From: Duganella sp. 1411 | Lineage (GTDB): Bacteria; Pseudomonadota; Gammaproteobacteria; Burkholderiales; Burkholderiaceae_D | Direction: 5' to 3' | NCBI RefSeq assembly: GCF_017833525.1 | Contig: NZ_JAFICD010000006.1 | Span: 248,001 to 312,000, forward strand | DNA: 64,000 nucleotides | Shown here: one piece after another, positions 8,635 through 16,658 of the stretch | Layout of the letters: each line of letters starts with the position of its first letter | How positions within the stretch are numbered: position 1 is the first letter of the stretch | Translations under genes and position numbers: made by a program | The notes under the pieces: generated by a model | Told to the model about the DNA's origin: nothing | What the model saw: the letters and a program-made list of their open reading frames with translations, nothing else | Database searches by the model: none

Positions 8635-8938
8635 CTATCCGCTTAAGCCCGCTAACGCTTTCGCCTGATTCTTTTCTCGCCGGACATTTGACTCCAAATT
8701 GCGGCGAGCCTGCGCCATCACCTCTTCATGGGGTATTGTCCTGCCTGCGGCAATGTCCTCCTGCGCCTCAAGATCCGCGTCGACGCTCTCTTCAATGTCC
8801 TGGAATCCATAGAGCCACACTTCATTCCAGATTGCCTCGGCACTCACTTCGGCTCGGGCCGCCAAACGGTCCAGGCGCGCGGTCAATGACTGATAGGGTC
8901 GCCAGAACTTCTGCTTTCTTCTTTTGAGAGGAGTTCAT
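8635..8938 (-). pseudogene. Antitoxin-like paralogue 2, frameshifted, with a fused relic unit at its 3' end
   Basis: An ATG at 8938 overlaps the unit 3 stop as ATGA and begins MNSSQKKKAEVLATLSVIDR, clearly homologous to unit 3. At about 8875-8881 two bases of a CG-dinucleotide tract are missing relative to unit 3, which throws the frame. From there on only a frame with an internal TTG (8886) continues the homology (ARLDRLAARAEVS ... EVWLYGFQDIEESV ... DIAAGRTIPHEEVMA). After residue ~65 the sequence switches to REKNQAKALAGLS, which copies the N-terminus of a unit (see findings). Either a pseudogene or a shortened protein from the TTG. Confidence 0.7.
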
Positions 8939-9189
8939 CGATCCACTATCCGCTTAAGCCCTGCCATCACCTCTTCGTTGGAAACCGTCCGACCAGCGGC
9001 GATGTCTTCCTCGGCAGCCAGATTCGCCTCGACGCTTTCCTCCGTGTCCTCGAACCCATACAGCCACACGTCAGGCCATATCGTTTCCGGGCTGACGTCG
9101 GCACGCGCCGCCAGACGCTCCAGCCGAGCGCGGTCGGCGGCCGAGAGGGCCGCTAACGCTTCCGCCTGCTTCTTTTCTCTGGAGTTCAT
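8935..9189 (-). CDS. Antitoxin-like small protein, paralogue 3 (intact, first of the array)
   Basis: 84 residues. Visible order: a charged helix MNSREKKQAEALAALSAADR, a second helix RLERLAARADVSPETIW, a conserved PDVWLYGFEDTEESVEANL core, and the C-terminal block EEDIAAGRTVSNEEVMAGLK. The last block is the type of sequence found at the toxin-binding end of Phd/RelB/ParD-like antitoxins, the only functional hint. It is the promoter-proximal unit of the array; its stop overlaps the start of unit 2 by 4 bases. No recognisable toxin flanks it. The neighbours are housekeeping genes (sulfurtransferase, ZIP transporter). Confidence 0.65.
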   Translation of the reverse strand: MNSREKKQAEALAALSAADRARLERLAARADVSPETIWPDVWLYGFEDTEESVEANLAAEEDIAAGRTVSNEEVMAGLKRIVDR

Positions 9190-9251
9190 CCCGCCATGAT
9201 ACGCCCGGCGGCGTTGGGCGCAAGCGTATCAGCGCAAACGGGACGCGCCGA

Positions 9252-9953
9252 TCAATGACCGCCGGTCAGGAACAGCACGATAGCGACGCCGGTAGCGATC
9301 AGCAGCACCTGCGGCACCGATTCGCGCAACGTGGCGCGGCGCTGCATCTGCGGCATCAGGTCGCTCACGGCGATATAGATGAAGCCCGACGAGGCGAACA
9401 CCAGCACATACGGAATCAGCCCGCTGGCGCGGTCCAAGGTGTAATAGCCCAGCAGGCCGCCGGCGATCGCCAGCAAACTGCACAGCAAATTGTAGACGTA
9501 CGCCCGGGTGCGCGAGAAGCCCGCATTGAGCAGCACGATGAAGTCGCCGATTTCCTGCGGGATCTCGTGGGCGATGATGGCCAGCGCCGTCACCAGGCCC
9601 AGCTCCGGATTGGCCATGAAGGCGGCGGCGATCAAAATGCCGTCGGTGAAGTTGTGCATGCCGTCGCCGACCAGGATCATCCAGCCGGCCTTGCCCGCCT
9701 CGTGCTTGTCGTGCCCGTGATGGTGGTGGTGGCCGTCGCCCTCGTGGTGGTGCGAGTGACGCATGATGGCCAGCTTTTCCAGCAGGAAGAACGCCAGCAG
9801 GCCCGCCAGCAAGGTGGCGAACAGGCTGCGCGCGCTGGCGTGCGATTCGAACGCTTCCGGCAAGGCGTGCAGCAGCGACGTCGACAGCATGATGCCGACC
9901 GACAGGCTGACCATGCGCTCGACCACCTTCGACAGCAGCGTAAACGAGAACAC
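9252..9953 (-). CDS. ZIP-family divalent metal transporter
   Basis: From the only standard start (GTG at 9953) 233 residues. Inner-membrane uptake of Zn2+ or a related metal. Seen: a histidine-rich cytoplasmic loop between TM3 and TM4 (HSHHHEGDG ... HHHHHGHDKHE, about 66-87), and the metal-site motifs HNFTDG and HEIPQE in TM4 and TM5. The reading frame stays open and ZIP-like upstream to about 10025 (IDPLLISILLATTLAGVLS...), giving the missing first helix but without ATG, GTG or TTG. So the true start is probably upstream and non-standard, or a start codon was lost (see findings). Confidence 0.88.
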   Translation of the reverse strand: MFSFTLLSKVVERMVSLSVGIMLSTSLLHALPEAFESHASARSLFATLLAGLLAFFLLEKLAIMRHSHHHEGDGHHHHHGHDKHEAGKAGWMILVGDGMHNFTDGILIAAAFMANPELGLVTALAIIAHEIPQEIGDFIVLLNAGFSRTRAYVYNLLCSLLAIAGGLLGYYTLDRASGLIPYVLVFASSGFIYIAVSDLMPQMQRRATLRESVPQVLLIATGVAIVLFLTGGH

Positions 9954-10148
9954 GGCAGCGGCTGAAATGCTGAGGACGCCGGCTAGTGTGGTCGCCAGTA
10001 AGATGGAGATGAGTAAGGGATCGATGTTATAGCCTCTAGTTCCTGGAGCCGTGCCGCCGCTGCGCAGGCCGGGGGCGTTATTTTACCGCCCGGCACGCTT
10101 TCGTGCTCATTTTTGGCTAAAAACAGTCAAACCGGCGTTATCGGCGCC

Positions 10149-11033
10149 TCAGGCGACGCCGTTTTGCCTGAACCACGCCAGCATCCGGCCCCAGCCGTCC
10201 TTGGCGTCCGCCTCCACGTAGCTGGGACGGTAGTCGGCGTGGAAGGCGTGGCCGGAATTGGGGTAGATGACGAAGGTCGATTTGTTCGGGCCCTTGGCCA
10301 GCATGGCCTGCATCGCCTTGATCGAATCCTCGGTGATGCCGGTGTCCTTGGCGCCGTACAGGCCCAGCACCGGCACGTTCAGGGTGGCCGCGATATCGAT
10401 CGGATTGGTGGGCGTCATGGCGTTGGAAGTGCCGACCAGGCGGCCGTACCAGGCCACGCCGGCCTTGAGCGACGGATTGTGGGCCGCGTACATCCAGGTG
10501 ACGCGTCCGCCCCAGCAGAAGCCGGTGATGCCGATCTTGTCGGGATTGCCGCCGTTGGCCTTGGCCCAGGCGACCACCGCGTCGAGGTCGGCCATCACTT
10601 GCGCGTCCGGGGTTTTGGCGATGATGTCGCGCTGCAGGTCGGCGATCGAGGCGGCTTTTTGCGGATCGCCCTGGCGCACGAACAGGTCCGGCGCCAGCGC
10701 CAGGTAGCCGAGCTTGGCGAAGCGGCGGGCGACGTCGGCGATGTGCTCGTGCACGCCGAAGATTTCGGAGATCACCAGCACCACCGGCAGGTTGGTCTTG
10801 CCTTCCGGCTGGGCGCGGTAGACGGGGACGGTCTGGCCGCCGACCTTGATGGTGATGGTGCCGGCGGTCAGGCCCGTGGCGTCGGTTTTGATGACGTTTT
10901 GCGCCATCACCGGCAGCGCGGCGGCGGCGAAGCCGGTGCCCAACGCCACCTTGAGGAAGTCGCGGCGGTCGACACCGTCCGACAGGCTGGTTTTCGTCAG
11001 CAAACTCTCCGCGTCCCGCTTCAAATCATCCAT
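10149..11033 (-). CDS. Dienelactone hydrolase family protein, Tat-exported
   Basis: 294 residues. The N-terminus carries a twin-arginine signal (DRRDFLKVALGTGFAAAALP, RR at 23-24, Ala-x-Ala-like site near 44), so the enzyme is folded before export to the periplasm. The alpha/beta-hydrolase core shows the dienelactone-hydrolase triad: Cys173 in GFCWGG, Asp230 in YGAKD, His262 in NSGHAFH, with the supporting Glu90 (ISEIFG). Classical DLH opens dienelactones in chlorocatechol breakdown, but exported members have unknown natural substrates. No catechol genes are nearby. Single-gene transcription unit. Confidence 0.9.
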   Translation of the reverse strand: MDDLKRDAESLLTKTSLSDGVDRRDFLKVALGTGFAAAALPVMAQNVIKTDATGLTAGTITIKVGGQTVPVYRAQPEGKTNLPVVLVISEIFGVHEHIADVARRFAKLGYLALAPDLFVRQGDPQKAASIADLQRDIIAKTPDAQVMADLDAVVAWAKANGGNPDKIGITGFCWGGRVTWMYAAHNPSLKAGVAWYGRLVGTSNAMTPTNPIDIAATLNVPVLGLYGAKDTGITEDSIKAMQAMLAKGPNKSTFVIYPNSGHAFHADYRPSYVEADAKDGWGRMLAWFRQNGVA

Positions 11034-11092
11034 CGATTCCTCCTGTGACTACGTTGGTTGGTAATTTGTTGATTCATGCGCTGTTGGCGGCG

Positions 11093-11203
11093 CTTGGCGG
11101 ATTACGGCGTGCCGCCTAATCCGCCCTACGTGTTTCCTCGTTTCTATACTATGCGTGGCGTTGTTCCACGTAGGGCTGATTAGCGCAGCGTAATCCGCCA
11201 TCG
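11093..11203. repeat. R1 repeat, copy b
   Basis: Reverse-complement A half (GGCGGATTACGGCGTGCCGC..., ending in CTACGTG at about 11133) and a reverse-complement B half (CACGTAGGGCTGATTAGCGC..., about 11167-11203). They are separated by a short A+T-rich spacer. One substitution (GGGCTG for GGGCGG) is seen. It lies between the dienelactone hydrolase and polA, which point the same way. Confidence 0.82.
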
Positions 11204-11234
11204 ACGAGCCGCCGATCGCGATTGAAGCACCTAC

Positions 11235-14009
11235 TTAATGCGCCTCGTCCCAGTTCTTGCCGACGCCGACTTCGGCCGTCAGCGGCACCTTCAACTGCGC
11301 CACCCCGGCCATCAACTCCGGCAGCTTGCGCTTGACCAGCTCCAGCTCGGCGTCCGGCACCTCCAGCACCAGCTCGTCGTGCACCTGCATGATCATCTTC
11401 GTTTGCAGCTGGTCCTTTTCGAGCCAATCCTGCACCGCCACCATCGCCAGCTTGATCAGGTCGGCCGCCGTGCCCTGCATCGGCGCGTTGATCGCGGCGC
11501 GCTCGGCGCCCTGGCGGCGCGGACCGTTGGGCGAATTGATCTCCGGCAGCCACAGCCGGCGTCCGAACACCGTCTCCACGTAACCGCGCGCCTTGGCCTG
11601 CAGCCGCGTGTCGTCCATATACTGCTTGACGCCCGAGAAGCGCGCGAAATAACGGTCGATGTAGCTCTGCGCGGCGGCGCGCTCGATGCCCAGGTTGGCG
11701 GCCAGGCCGAACGCGCTCATGCCGTAGATCAGGCCGAAGTTGATGACCTTGGCGTAGCGGCGCTGCTCGCTCGACACCTCGTCCGGCGCCACGCCGAAGA
11801 TCTCGGCGGCGGTGGCGCGGTGGATGTCGACGCCCTCGGCGAAGGCGCGCAGCATGTTCTCGTCGCCCGAGATGTGCGCCATGATGCGCAGCTCGATCTG
11901 CGAATAGTCGGCCGAGACGATATGGCTGCCCGGCGGCGCGATGAACGCCTCGCGGATGCGGCGCCCCTCCTTGGTGCGGATCGGGATGTTCTGCAGGTTC
12001 GGATCGTTCGACGCCAGACGCCCCGTCACCGCCACCGCCTGCGCGTAGTTGGTGTGCACGCGGCCGGTTTCCTTGTTGATGCCCTTGGGCAGCTTGTCGG
12101 TGTAGGTCGACTTCAGCTTCGACAGGCTGCGGTACTCCAGCAGCACCTTCGGCAGCGGATAGTCCTCGGCCAGCTTTTGCAGCACCTCCTCGTCGGTCGA
12201 CGGCGCCCCGCTCGGGGTCTTTTTCACCACCGGCAGCTTGAGCTTGTCGAAGAAGATCTCGCCGATCTGCTTCGGCGAGCCGAGGTTGAACGGTTGCTCG
12301 GCCAGCTCGTGCGCCTTCGCCTCCAGCTCGGCGATGCGCGCGCCCAGCTCGGCCGACTGCAGGTCCAGCAGCGCGGCGTCGATGTGCACGCCGTTGCGCT
12401 CGATCTTTTGCAGCACCACGGCGGTCGGCAGCTCGATGTTGCGGTAGATGTAGCGCAGGCGCTCGTCGGTCTCGACCTCGCCGATCATCGCCAGGTGCAG
12501 GCGCAGCGTGATGTCGGCGTCCTCGGCCGCGTATTCGGTGGCGCGCGCGATGTCCACCTTGTCGAAGGTGATCATGCTCGCGCCCTTGCCGCAGACGTCG
12601 ACGAACGGGATCGTCGTGTGGTTCAGGTGGCGCAGCGCCAAGCCGTCCATGTCGTGCGTGCGGTGCGATTCGAACACATACGATTGCAGCAAGGTGTCGT
12701 GATGGATGCCGCGCAGGCGCACGCCGTGGTTGGCGAAGATGTGGCTGTCGTACTTCAGGTTCTGGCCGACCTTGAGCTTGGTCTCGTCCTCCAGCCAGGG
12801 CTTGAGTTTGTCCAGCACGTGCTCGCGCGTCAGCTGTTGCGGCACGCCGGGGTAGGCGTGCGCGACCGGGATGTAGCACGCCACGCCCGGCTGCACCGAC
12901 AGCGAGATGCCGACCAGCTGCGCCGTCATCGGCTCGAGCGACGTGGTCTCGGTGTCGACGGCGGTCAGTTCGGCGGCGCCGATCAGCGCGATCCACTGGT
13001 CGAGCTGCTCGTCGGTGAACACGGTTTCGTAGTTGACGTTGACCTTCGGCACTTCGCCAAACAGGTCGCCATTGGCCGAGACCGCGCCACCGGCGGCGAC
13101 GGCGGCGGCGGCCGCCTTGCCCGGGGCGCCGATCGGCGCGGCCGGCGTCAGCGCGTTCAATTCGCGCAGCAAGGTCTTGAAGCCGTATTGGCCGAAGAAG
13201 GTGAGCAGCGTTTCCTGGTCCTCGGGGCGCGCCACCAGCGATTCGCTGATCGACATCATGTGCTCGGACAGGTCGCAGTCGGTCTTGACGGTGATCAGTT
13301 CGCGGCCCTTCGGCAGCCACTCGAGCGCCTTGCGCAGGTTTTCGCCGACGGCGCCGGTGATCTTGTCGGCGTTGGCCATCACGCCGTCGAGGCTGTCGTA
13401 CTGGGTCAGCCACTTGAGCGCCGTCTTCGGGCCGCACTTGGCCACGCCGGGCACGTTGTCGACGGTGTCGCCGATCAGGGTCAGGTAATCGATGATGCGG
13501 TTCGGCGGCACGCCGAACTTGGCCAGCACGCCGGCCTCGTCCATCTTCTCGTTGGTCATCGTGTTGATCAGCATGACTTGCGGATTGACCAGTTGCGCCA
13601 GATCCTTGTCGCCGGTCGACACCACCACCTTCATGCCGGCCCTGGCCGCGTCAACGGACAGCGTGCCGATGACGTCGTCGGCCTCGACGCCGTCGACCAT
13701 CAGGATCGGCCAGCCCATGGCCTTGACGGCGACATGGATCGGCTCGATCTGCAGGCGCAGGTCGTCCGGCATCGGCGCGCGCGTGGCCTTGTAGTCGGGA
13801 TACATGTCGTCGCGGAAGGTCTTGCCCTTGGCGTCGAACACGCAGGCGATGTAGGCGGCCGGGTAATCGGCGCGCAGGCGGCGCAGCATGTTGACCATGC
13901 CGTGCATGGCGCCGGTCGGGTGGCCGTCCGGGCTGCGCAGGTCGGGCAGCGCGTGGAAGGCGCGGTAAAGGTAACTGGAACCGTCAACTAACAGCAGGGT
14001 ATTTTGCAT
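11235..14009 (-). CDS. polA: DNA polymerase I
   Basis: 924 residues from the ATG at 14009 (MQNTLLLVDGSSYLYRAFHA), close to the 928 of E. coli. Repairs gaps and removes Okazaki primers. Domains in order: 5'-3' exonuclease (1-290, with VDGVEADDVIGTL and DKDLAQLV), 3'-5' exonuclease (about 330-520, catalytic AVDTETT), polymerase (about 560-924). The polymerase has motif A DYSQIELRIMAH near 700, the O-helix RRYAKVINFGLIYG, and motif C QVHDEL near 877. All key residues, including the proofreading DxE, are present. An in-frame ATG at 14063 would add 18 residues with no homology; the inner start is preferred although its Shine-Dalgarno is weak. Divergent from the DUF2782 gene. Confidence 0.97.
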   Translation of the reverse strand: MQNTLLLVDGSSYLYRAFHALPDLRSPDGHPTGAMHGMVNMLRRLRADYPAAYIACVFDAKGKTFRDDMYPDYKATRAPMPDDLRLQIEPIHVAVKAMGWPILMVDGVEADDVIGTLSVDAARAGMKVVVSTGDKDLAQLVNPQVMLINTMTNEKMDEAGVLAKFGVPPNRIIDYLTLIGDTVDNVPGVAKCGPKTALKWLTQYDSLDGVMANADKITGAVGENLRKALEWLPKGRELITVKTDCDLSEHMMSISESLVARPEDQETLLTFFGQYGFKTLLRELNALTPAAPIGAPGKAAAAAVAAGGAVSANGDLFGEVPKVNVNYETVFTDEQLDQWIALIGAAELTAVDTETTSLEPMTAQLVGISLSVQPGVACYIPVAHAYPGVPQQLTREHVLDKLKPWLEDETKLKVGQNLKYDSHIFANHGVRLRGIHHDTLLQSYVFESHRTHDMDGLALRHLNHTTIPFVDVCGKGASMITFDKVDIARATEYAAEDADITLRLHLAMIGEVETDERLRYIYRNIELPTAVVLQKIERNGVHIDAALLDLQSAELGARIAELEAKAHELAEQPFNLGSPKQIGEIFFDKLKLPVVKKTPSGAPSTDEEVLQKLAEDYPLPKVLLEYRSLSKLKSTYTDKLPKGINKETGRVHTNYAQAVAVTGRLASNDPNLQNIPIRTKEGRRIREAFIAPPGSHIVSADYSQIELRIMAHISGDENMLRAFAEGVDIHRATAAEIFGVAPDEVSSEQRRYAKVINFGLIYGMSAFGLAANLGIERAAAQSYIDRYFARFSGVKQYMDDTRLQAKARGYVETVFGRRLWLPEINSPNGPRRQGAERAAINAPMQGTAADLIKLAMVAVQDWLEKDQLQTKMIMQVHDELVLEVPDAELELVKRKLPELMAGVAQLKVPLTAEVGVGKNWDEAH

Positions 14010-14266
14010 AGGAACTAGAGAGATGTGAGGGCGAAAGCGCGCGCTTTGCCGCGAATGCCGCATTATCGCAGGTTTTGGCCGCCGCCCGCCGCTCGCGCCC
14101 GCGTTTCAAGTATGACAATATTCAATATTTCCTGTTGGAAAATACGCACCGAATCCGGCGGAAAACGGCCGGAAATGGGCCGCCGTCCACAGCGAAGCGT
14201 GTCTGTTTGTTACAATGGATCATACATAAAAATTCCACGGCTTTTTACCTACTAAGGCGATCCATC

Positions 14267-14677
14267 ATGACGCGCACCCTCCTCCTCTGGCCGGCCCTCC
14301 TGCTGACGCTCGGCGCCAACGCGTACGCGCAGTCGACCCCGAGCCAGGCTCCGCCCAAGCTGGAAAAAATCGAGGAGGTGGCCGACGATCCGATCACCGT
14401 GACGGCCAAGCCGGCGCCCGAGCGCCAGATCACCGAACGCCGCGACAACAGCGGCAACGTGGTGGAAGCGACCGTCAAAAGCGGTCCGAGCACGTACACC
14501 TTGCGTCCCACCCACCCGGTCGGCAGCGCGCTGCCGGGCGACGCCATGTCCGGCCCCGCGCGCGGCCCGCAGTGGACGGTGATGACGTTTGGCGGCAAGA
14601 AAAAGAAAAACCCGGAAGACGAGGCCGCCGCCGACACGGACGCGCCACCGCCGCCGCCCGCGCCGGCCGCCAAGTAA
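14267..14677 (+). CDS. DUF2782-type small exported protein
   Basis: 136 residues with a Sec signal peptide (MTRTLLLWPALLLTLGANAYAQ). The mature part has a proline-rich start, then a short conserved domain (ITERRDNSGNVVEATVKSG ... TLRPTHPVG ... GPQWTVMTFG) matching the DUF2782 pattern. It ends in a charged Lys-run and a Pro/Ala-rich tail. Function unknown; probably periplasmic. The ATG at 14267 has AAGG eight to eleven bases upstream; an in-frame ATG at 14075 would place the signal peptide internally. Its place between polA and thrB is the common betaproteobacterial order. thrB starts 105 bp downstream. Confidence 0.78.
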   Translation: MTRTLLLWPALLLTLGANAYAQSTPSQAPPKLEKIEEVADDPITVTAKPAPERQITERRDNSGNVVEATVKSGPSTYTLRPTHPVGSALPGDAMSGPARGPQWTVMTFGGKKKKNPEDEAAADTDAPPPPPAPAAK

Positions 14678-14782
14678 ATCCGGTAGTATCACCAAAAATA
14701 CAAAAGACGCGCCTGCTCCGGCAGGCATCCCGGCCCACCGCCACGGCGGCGGCCGACCCACCGAACCTCATCAAGTTTTCAC

Positions 14783-15739
14783 ATGGCAGTGTTTACCCCG
14801 GTCACCCTGGACGATATCAACCAGTGGATCACGCAATTCCCCCTCGGCAAGCCGCTGGCCCTCAAGGGCATCGCCTCCGGCATCGAGAACAGCAATTTTT
14901 TCCTGACCACGGAGCGCGGCGAGTTCGTGCTCACGATCTTTGAAAACTTATCGTTCGAGCAACTGCCGTTCTATCTGAACCTGATGCGCCACCTGGCCGA
15001 CCGCGGCGTGGCCGTGCCGGCGCCGGTGGCCACCGCCACGGGCGAGCTGATCGTGCCGCTGCACGGCAAGCCGGCGTCCATCGTCACCAAGCTCGAAGGC
15101 AGCTCGCAGATGGACCCGCGCCCGGCGCACTGCGCCGAGGTGGGCGCCATGCTCGCGCGCATGCACCTGGCCGGCCGCGACTACCCGCTGCAACAGCCCA
15201 ACCTGCGCGGCCTGGACTGGTGGAACGCGACCACGCCGCAAGTGCTGCCCTTCTTGTCGGACAGCAACGCGCACCTGCTCAAGGCCGAGATGCACTTCCA
15301 GGAAGCGTTCGCCGGCTGCGACACCTACCGCCGGCTGCAAAGCGGCCCCGTGCACGCCGACCTGTTCCGCAACAACGTCATGTTCGACGGCGAGCGGCTG
15401 ACCGGCTTCTTCGACTTTTACTTCGCCGGCTGCGACACCTGGCTGTTCGACGTCGCCGTCACCGTCAACGACTGGTGCATCGCCCTCGACACGGGCGTGC
15501 TCGACACGGCCCGCGTGCGCGCGCTGCTCGACGCCTACCACGCGGTGCGCCCGTTCACCGACGCCGAGCAAACCGCGTGGCAGCCGATGCTGCGGGCGGC
15601 GGCGCTGCGCTTCTGGCTGTCGCGCCTGTACGACTACTACCTGCCGCGCGAAGCCGAAATGCTGACCCCGCACGATCCGACCCACTTTGAGCGCATCTTG
15701 CGCGAACGCATCGCCACGCTGGCGCCGAAGCTTTTCTGA
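14783..15739 (+). CDS. thrB: Homoserine kinase (APH-fold type)
   Basis: 318 residues. Phosphorylates L-homoserine to O-phosphohomoserine in threonine synthesis. This is the aminoglycoside-phosphotransferase-like ThrB found in Pseudomonas and betaproteobacteria, not the GHMP type of E. coli. Evidence: GIASGIENSNFFLTT at the N-terminus, the catalytic loop GPVHADLFRNNVMF (about 193-206), and the metal-binding GFFDFYFAG. Its stop overlaps the start of the next gene by one base (TGATG), so translation is coupled. Confidence 0.94.
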   Translation: MAVFTPVTLDDINQWITQFPLGKPLALKGIASGIENSNFFLTTERGEFVLTIFENLSFEQLPFYLNLMRHLADRGVAVPAPVATATGELIVPLHGKPASIVTKLEGSSQMDPRPAHCAEVGAMLARMHLAGRDYPLQQPNLRGLDWWNATTPQVLPFLSDSNAHLLKAEMHFQEAFAGCDTYRRLQSGPVHADLFRNNVMFDGERLTGFFDFYFAGCDTWLFDVAVTVNDWCIALDTGVLDTARVRALLDAYHAVRPFTDAEQTAWQPMLRAAALRFWLSRLYDYYLPREAEMLTPHDPTHFERILRERIATLAPKLF

Positions 15740-16521
15740 TGAATAAATTCCCCGCGCGCGCCGGTTGGCAATGGGTCAAGCAGGGCATGCAGCTGTTCCG
15801 CAAGCAGCCCGGCGGCCTGATGGCGCTGTTCTTCTGCTGCATGTTCGTCTCGCTGATCTCGATGATCGTGCCGCTGCTGGGGCAGATCGCGCCATTCATC
15901 CTCACGCCGCTGTTCTCGATCGCGCTGCTGGAGGGCTGCGCGCAGGTCGACCAGGGCAAGCGCGCGCTGCCGAATCTGTTGCTGAGCGGCTTCCGCAAGC
16001 CGGCGCGCAACGGGCTGCTGGCGATGGGCGTGCTCAACCTGCTGTTGCTGGTGATCGCGCTGGGGGTGCTGTACGCGATGGCCGGCGACGCGGTGATGCA
16101 GATGAGCACGCGTCCGCCGCAGATCGACCAGAGCCAGCTGGAAGGCTTGCTGGGCGCCGCGTTCACCTCGTCGACGATCTACACGGTGGGCTGGCTGCTG
16201 ACGTGCCTGGCGGCGCCGCTGATCTACTGGCAAAAGATGAATCTGAACAAAGCGCTGTTTTTCAGCGTGGTGGCGGTGTTCCGCGGCTGGAAGGCGTTCC
16301 TGACGGCGGCGGTGACGCTGCACCTGCTGTACTTCGTCGGTTGCAAGATCGTCGTGCTAATCCTCGGCACCTCGCAGCTGGCGGTGGCGGGCATCTTCAC
16401 GCTATTCCTGATCACCATCGTGCTCACGCACTGCACCTTATATACCGCCTACCGCCAAATCTTCGGCGCCCCGGAAACGGCGGCCCCGCCCAAGTCCGAG
16501 CCCCCGCAACCGTTGCTTTAA
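15739..16521 (+). CDS. BPSS1780-type integral membrane protein
   Basis: 260 residues with about six hydrophobic helices (for example 27-60, 95-125, 140-165, 185-235). The N-terminal FPARAGWQWVKQGMQLFRKQ and the HLLYFVGCKIVVLIL region match the BPSS1780 family of betaproteobacterial inner-membrane proteins as I remember it; function unknown. Translationally coupled to thrB, which may be only convenience. Its TAA at 16519-16521 overlaps the first bases of an R2 inverted repeat, so the gene ends exactly where the repeat starts. Confidence 0.75.
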   Translation: MNKFPARAGWQWVKQGMQLFRKQPGGLMALFFCCMFVSLISMIVPLLGQIAPFILTPLFSIALLEGCAQVDQGKRALPNLLLSGFRKPARNGLLAMGVLNLLLLVIALGVLYAMAGDAVMQMSTRPPQIDQSQLEGLLGAAFTSSTIYTVGWLLTCLAAPLIYWQKMNLNKALFFSVVAVFRGWKAFLTAAVTLHLLYFVGCKIVVLILGTSQLAVAGIFTLFLITIVLTHCTLYTAYRQIFGAPETAAPPKSEPPQPLL

Positions 16522-16658
16522 CTCCGGGGTCAGGTCCACCATTTCTACACGGGCGGGACCGTGGCACCTTGGGCCGCACGCAACGGCACGCTCAACCCCG
16601 CCGTTTCACGGTCATAGGGTTGAGCTCGTGTAGAAATGGTGGACCTGACCCTGGAGTT
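16520..16658. repeat. R2 inverted repeat, copy 1
   Basis: 32-bp arms at 16520-16551 (AACTCCGGGGTCAGGTCCAC...) and 16627-16658, inverted with one mismatch, around a 75-bp G+C-rich core that is not shared with copy 2. It lies exactly between converging genes: the left gene's TAA and the right gene's TAA (16657-16659) both use repeat bases. Looks like a short miniature element or REP-type doublet; in RNA it would form a long hairpin and could stop transcription from both sides. Confidence 0.85.

Noticed and set aside
10090..10125. GCACG-CTTT-CGTGC hairpin with trailing ATTTTT as a terminator for the dienelactone hydrolase gene
   Set aside because: The T-run lies on the plus strand but the flanking genes read on the minus strand; on that strand no U-run follows.
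14010..14266. Longer starts for polA (14063) and for the DUF2782 gene (14075)
   Set aside because: Both add sequence with no family similarity; the DUF2782 extension would bury its signal peptide, and the polA extension has no counterpart in DNA polymerase I.
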